Part shown: piece by piece, positions 63,905 to 64,000 of the stretch
Numbering within the stretch: position 1 is the first letter of the stretch
Layout: each line of letters begins with the position of its first letter
Assembly: GCA_012934845.2 (NCBI GenBank)
Contig: WNNJ02003522.1
Coordinates: forward strand, 1-64,000
DNA from: Pomphorhynchus laevis
Taxonomy: Eukaryota > Acanthocephala > Palaeacanthocephala > Echinorhynchida > Pomphorhynchidae
DNA length: 64,000 bases
Direction of reading: 5' to 3'
Translations under genes and position numbers: made by a program
Notes under the pieces: model-generated
Databases searched by the model: none
Seen by the model: the letters and a program-made list of their open reading frames with translations, nothing else
What the model was told of the DNA's origin: nothing

Positions 63905-64000
63905 TCCATCTGAAATTTCACACGGTTAGCTAACAAATCAATTTTGGCCCATATTTTCAAATCATCAGCGTACACAAGACATCCACAATTAATTTCATGC
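63905..64000 (-). mobile_element. Old CR1 copy, RT part (continues beyond the window)
   Basis: Minus strand: GCLVYADDLKIWAKIDLLAN RVKFQMEV, aligning with CLAFADDLKIWSVDDIDPLG ISLQEDL of the intact element. It breaks off exactly at the (TAA)n tail. The next part of the protein resumes at 57300. Confidence 0.7.

Larger units (their letters stand above)
59270..63905 (+). mobile_element. CR1-clade LINE, nearly whole
   Basis: A 5' region (59270-59637) with internal repeats of TTTGGTTTCTGATAAACATA CAATTACAG and GATTACAGTTGCAGATT, ORF1 (59638-60708), ORF2 (60783-63794), then a T/C-rich stretch and a (TAA)n tail at about 63885-63905. The endonuclease and RT motifs look whole. The element sits inside an older CR1 copy together with LINE copy 3. 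Confidence 0.85.

Overview
The window is host genomic DNA of an animal, most likely an arthropod and perhaps an insect. It has very AT-rich spacers and introns, GT-AG introns, and two multi-exon cathepsin L genes whose proregions run into an 'MNGF' / 'LLNGF' block typical of arthropod cathepsin L. It also has an acid ceramidase-type gene, an arthropod-like ubiquilin copy and many retroelements (CR1-group LINEs, LINEs with a restriction-like endonuclease, Penelope-like elements). I cannot name the species. The mobile elements are visibly more GC-rich than the surrounding DNA.

Layout. 0-2 kb: a decayed ubiquilin copy on the minus strand. 2-5.3 kb: nested direct repeats and short exon-like remnants of an unrecognised family. 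5.4-6.5 kb: a decayed restriction-like-endonuclease (RLE) LINE. 9.2-21.7 kb: cathepsin L gene A, seven exons, 362 residues by my splicing. 22.7-42.8 kb: cathepsin L paralogue B, seven exons, 357 residues, with the same exon order and phases. The introns of both genes are filled with Penelope-like remnants, RLE LINEs, a tRNA-Glu-like sequence, foldback elements and several repeats with hammerhead-ribozyme-like cores. 44.5-56.4 kb: an acid ceramidase / NAAA-like gene in two recognisable exons, split by an intron of about 10.9 kb that holds several LINE copies. 56.7-64 kb: an old CR1 copy on the minus strand, split by later insertions, among them a nearly whole CR1-type LINE (ORF1 59.6-60.7 kb, 1003-codon ORF2 60.8-63.8 kb).

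How it fits together. The host content is digestive or lysosomal in type: two papain-fold proteases and an Ntn-hydrolase amidase. Gene B looks like an orthodox cathepsin L. Gene A keeps its catalytic residues but has lost both cysteines of one conserved disulfide.

The most striking non-gene content is a set of unrelated repeat families that share a CUGANGA - hairpin - GAAA core. The clearest is a 347-bp tandem dimer at 26.7-27.4 kb. On the minus strand each unit folds by eye as a type I hammerhead with a very short stem III. This is the architecture of metazoan retrozymes, short circular-RNA retroelements thought to be mobilised by Penelope-like elements, and Penelope-like elements are present here in several copies.
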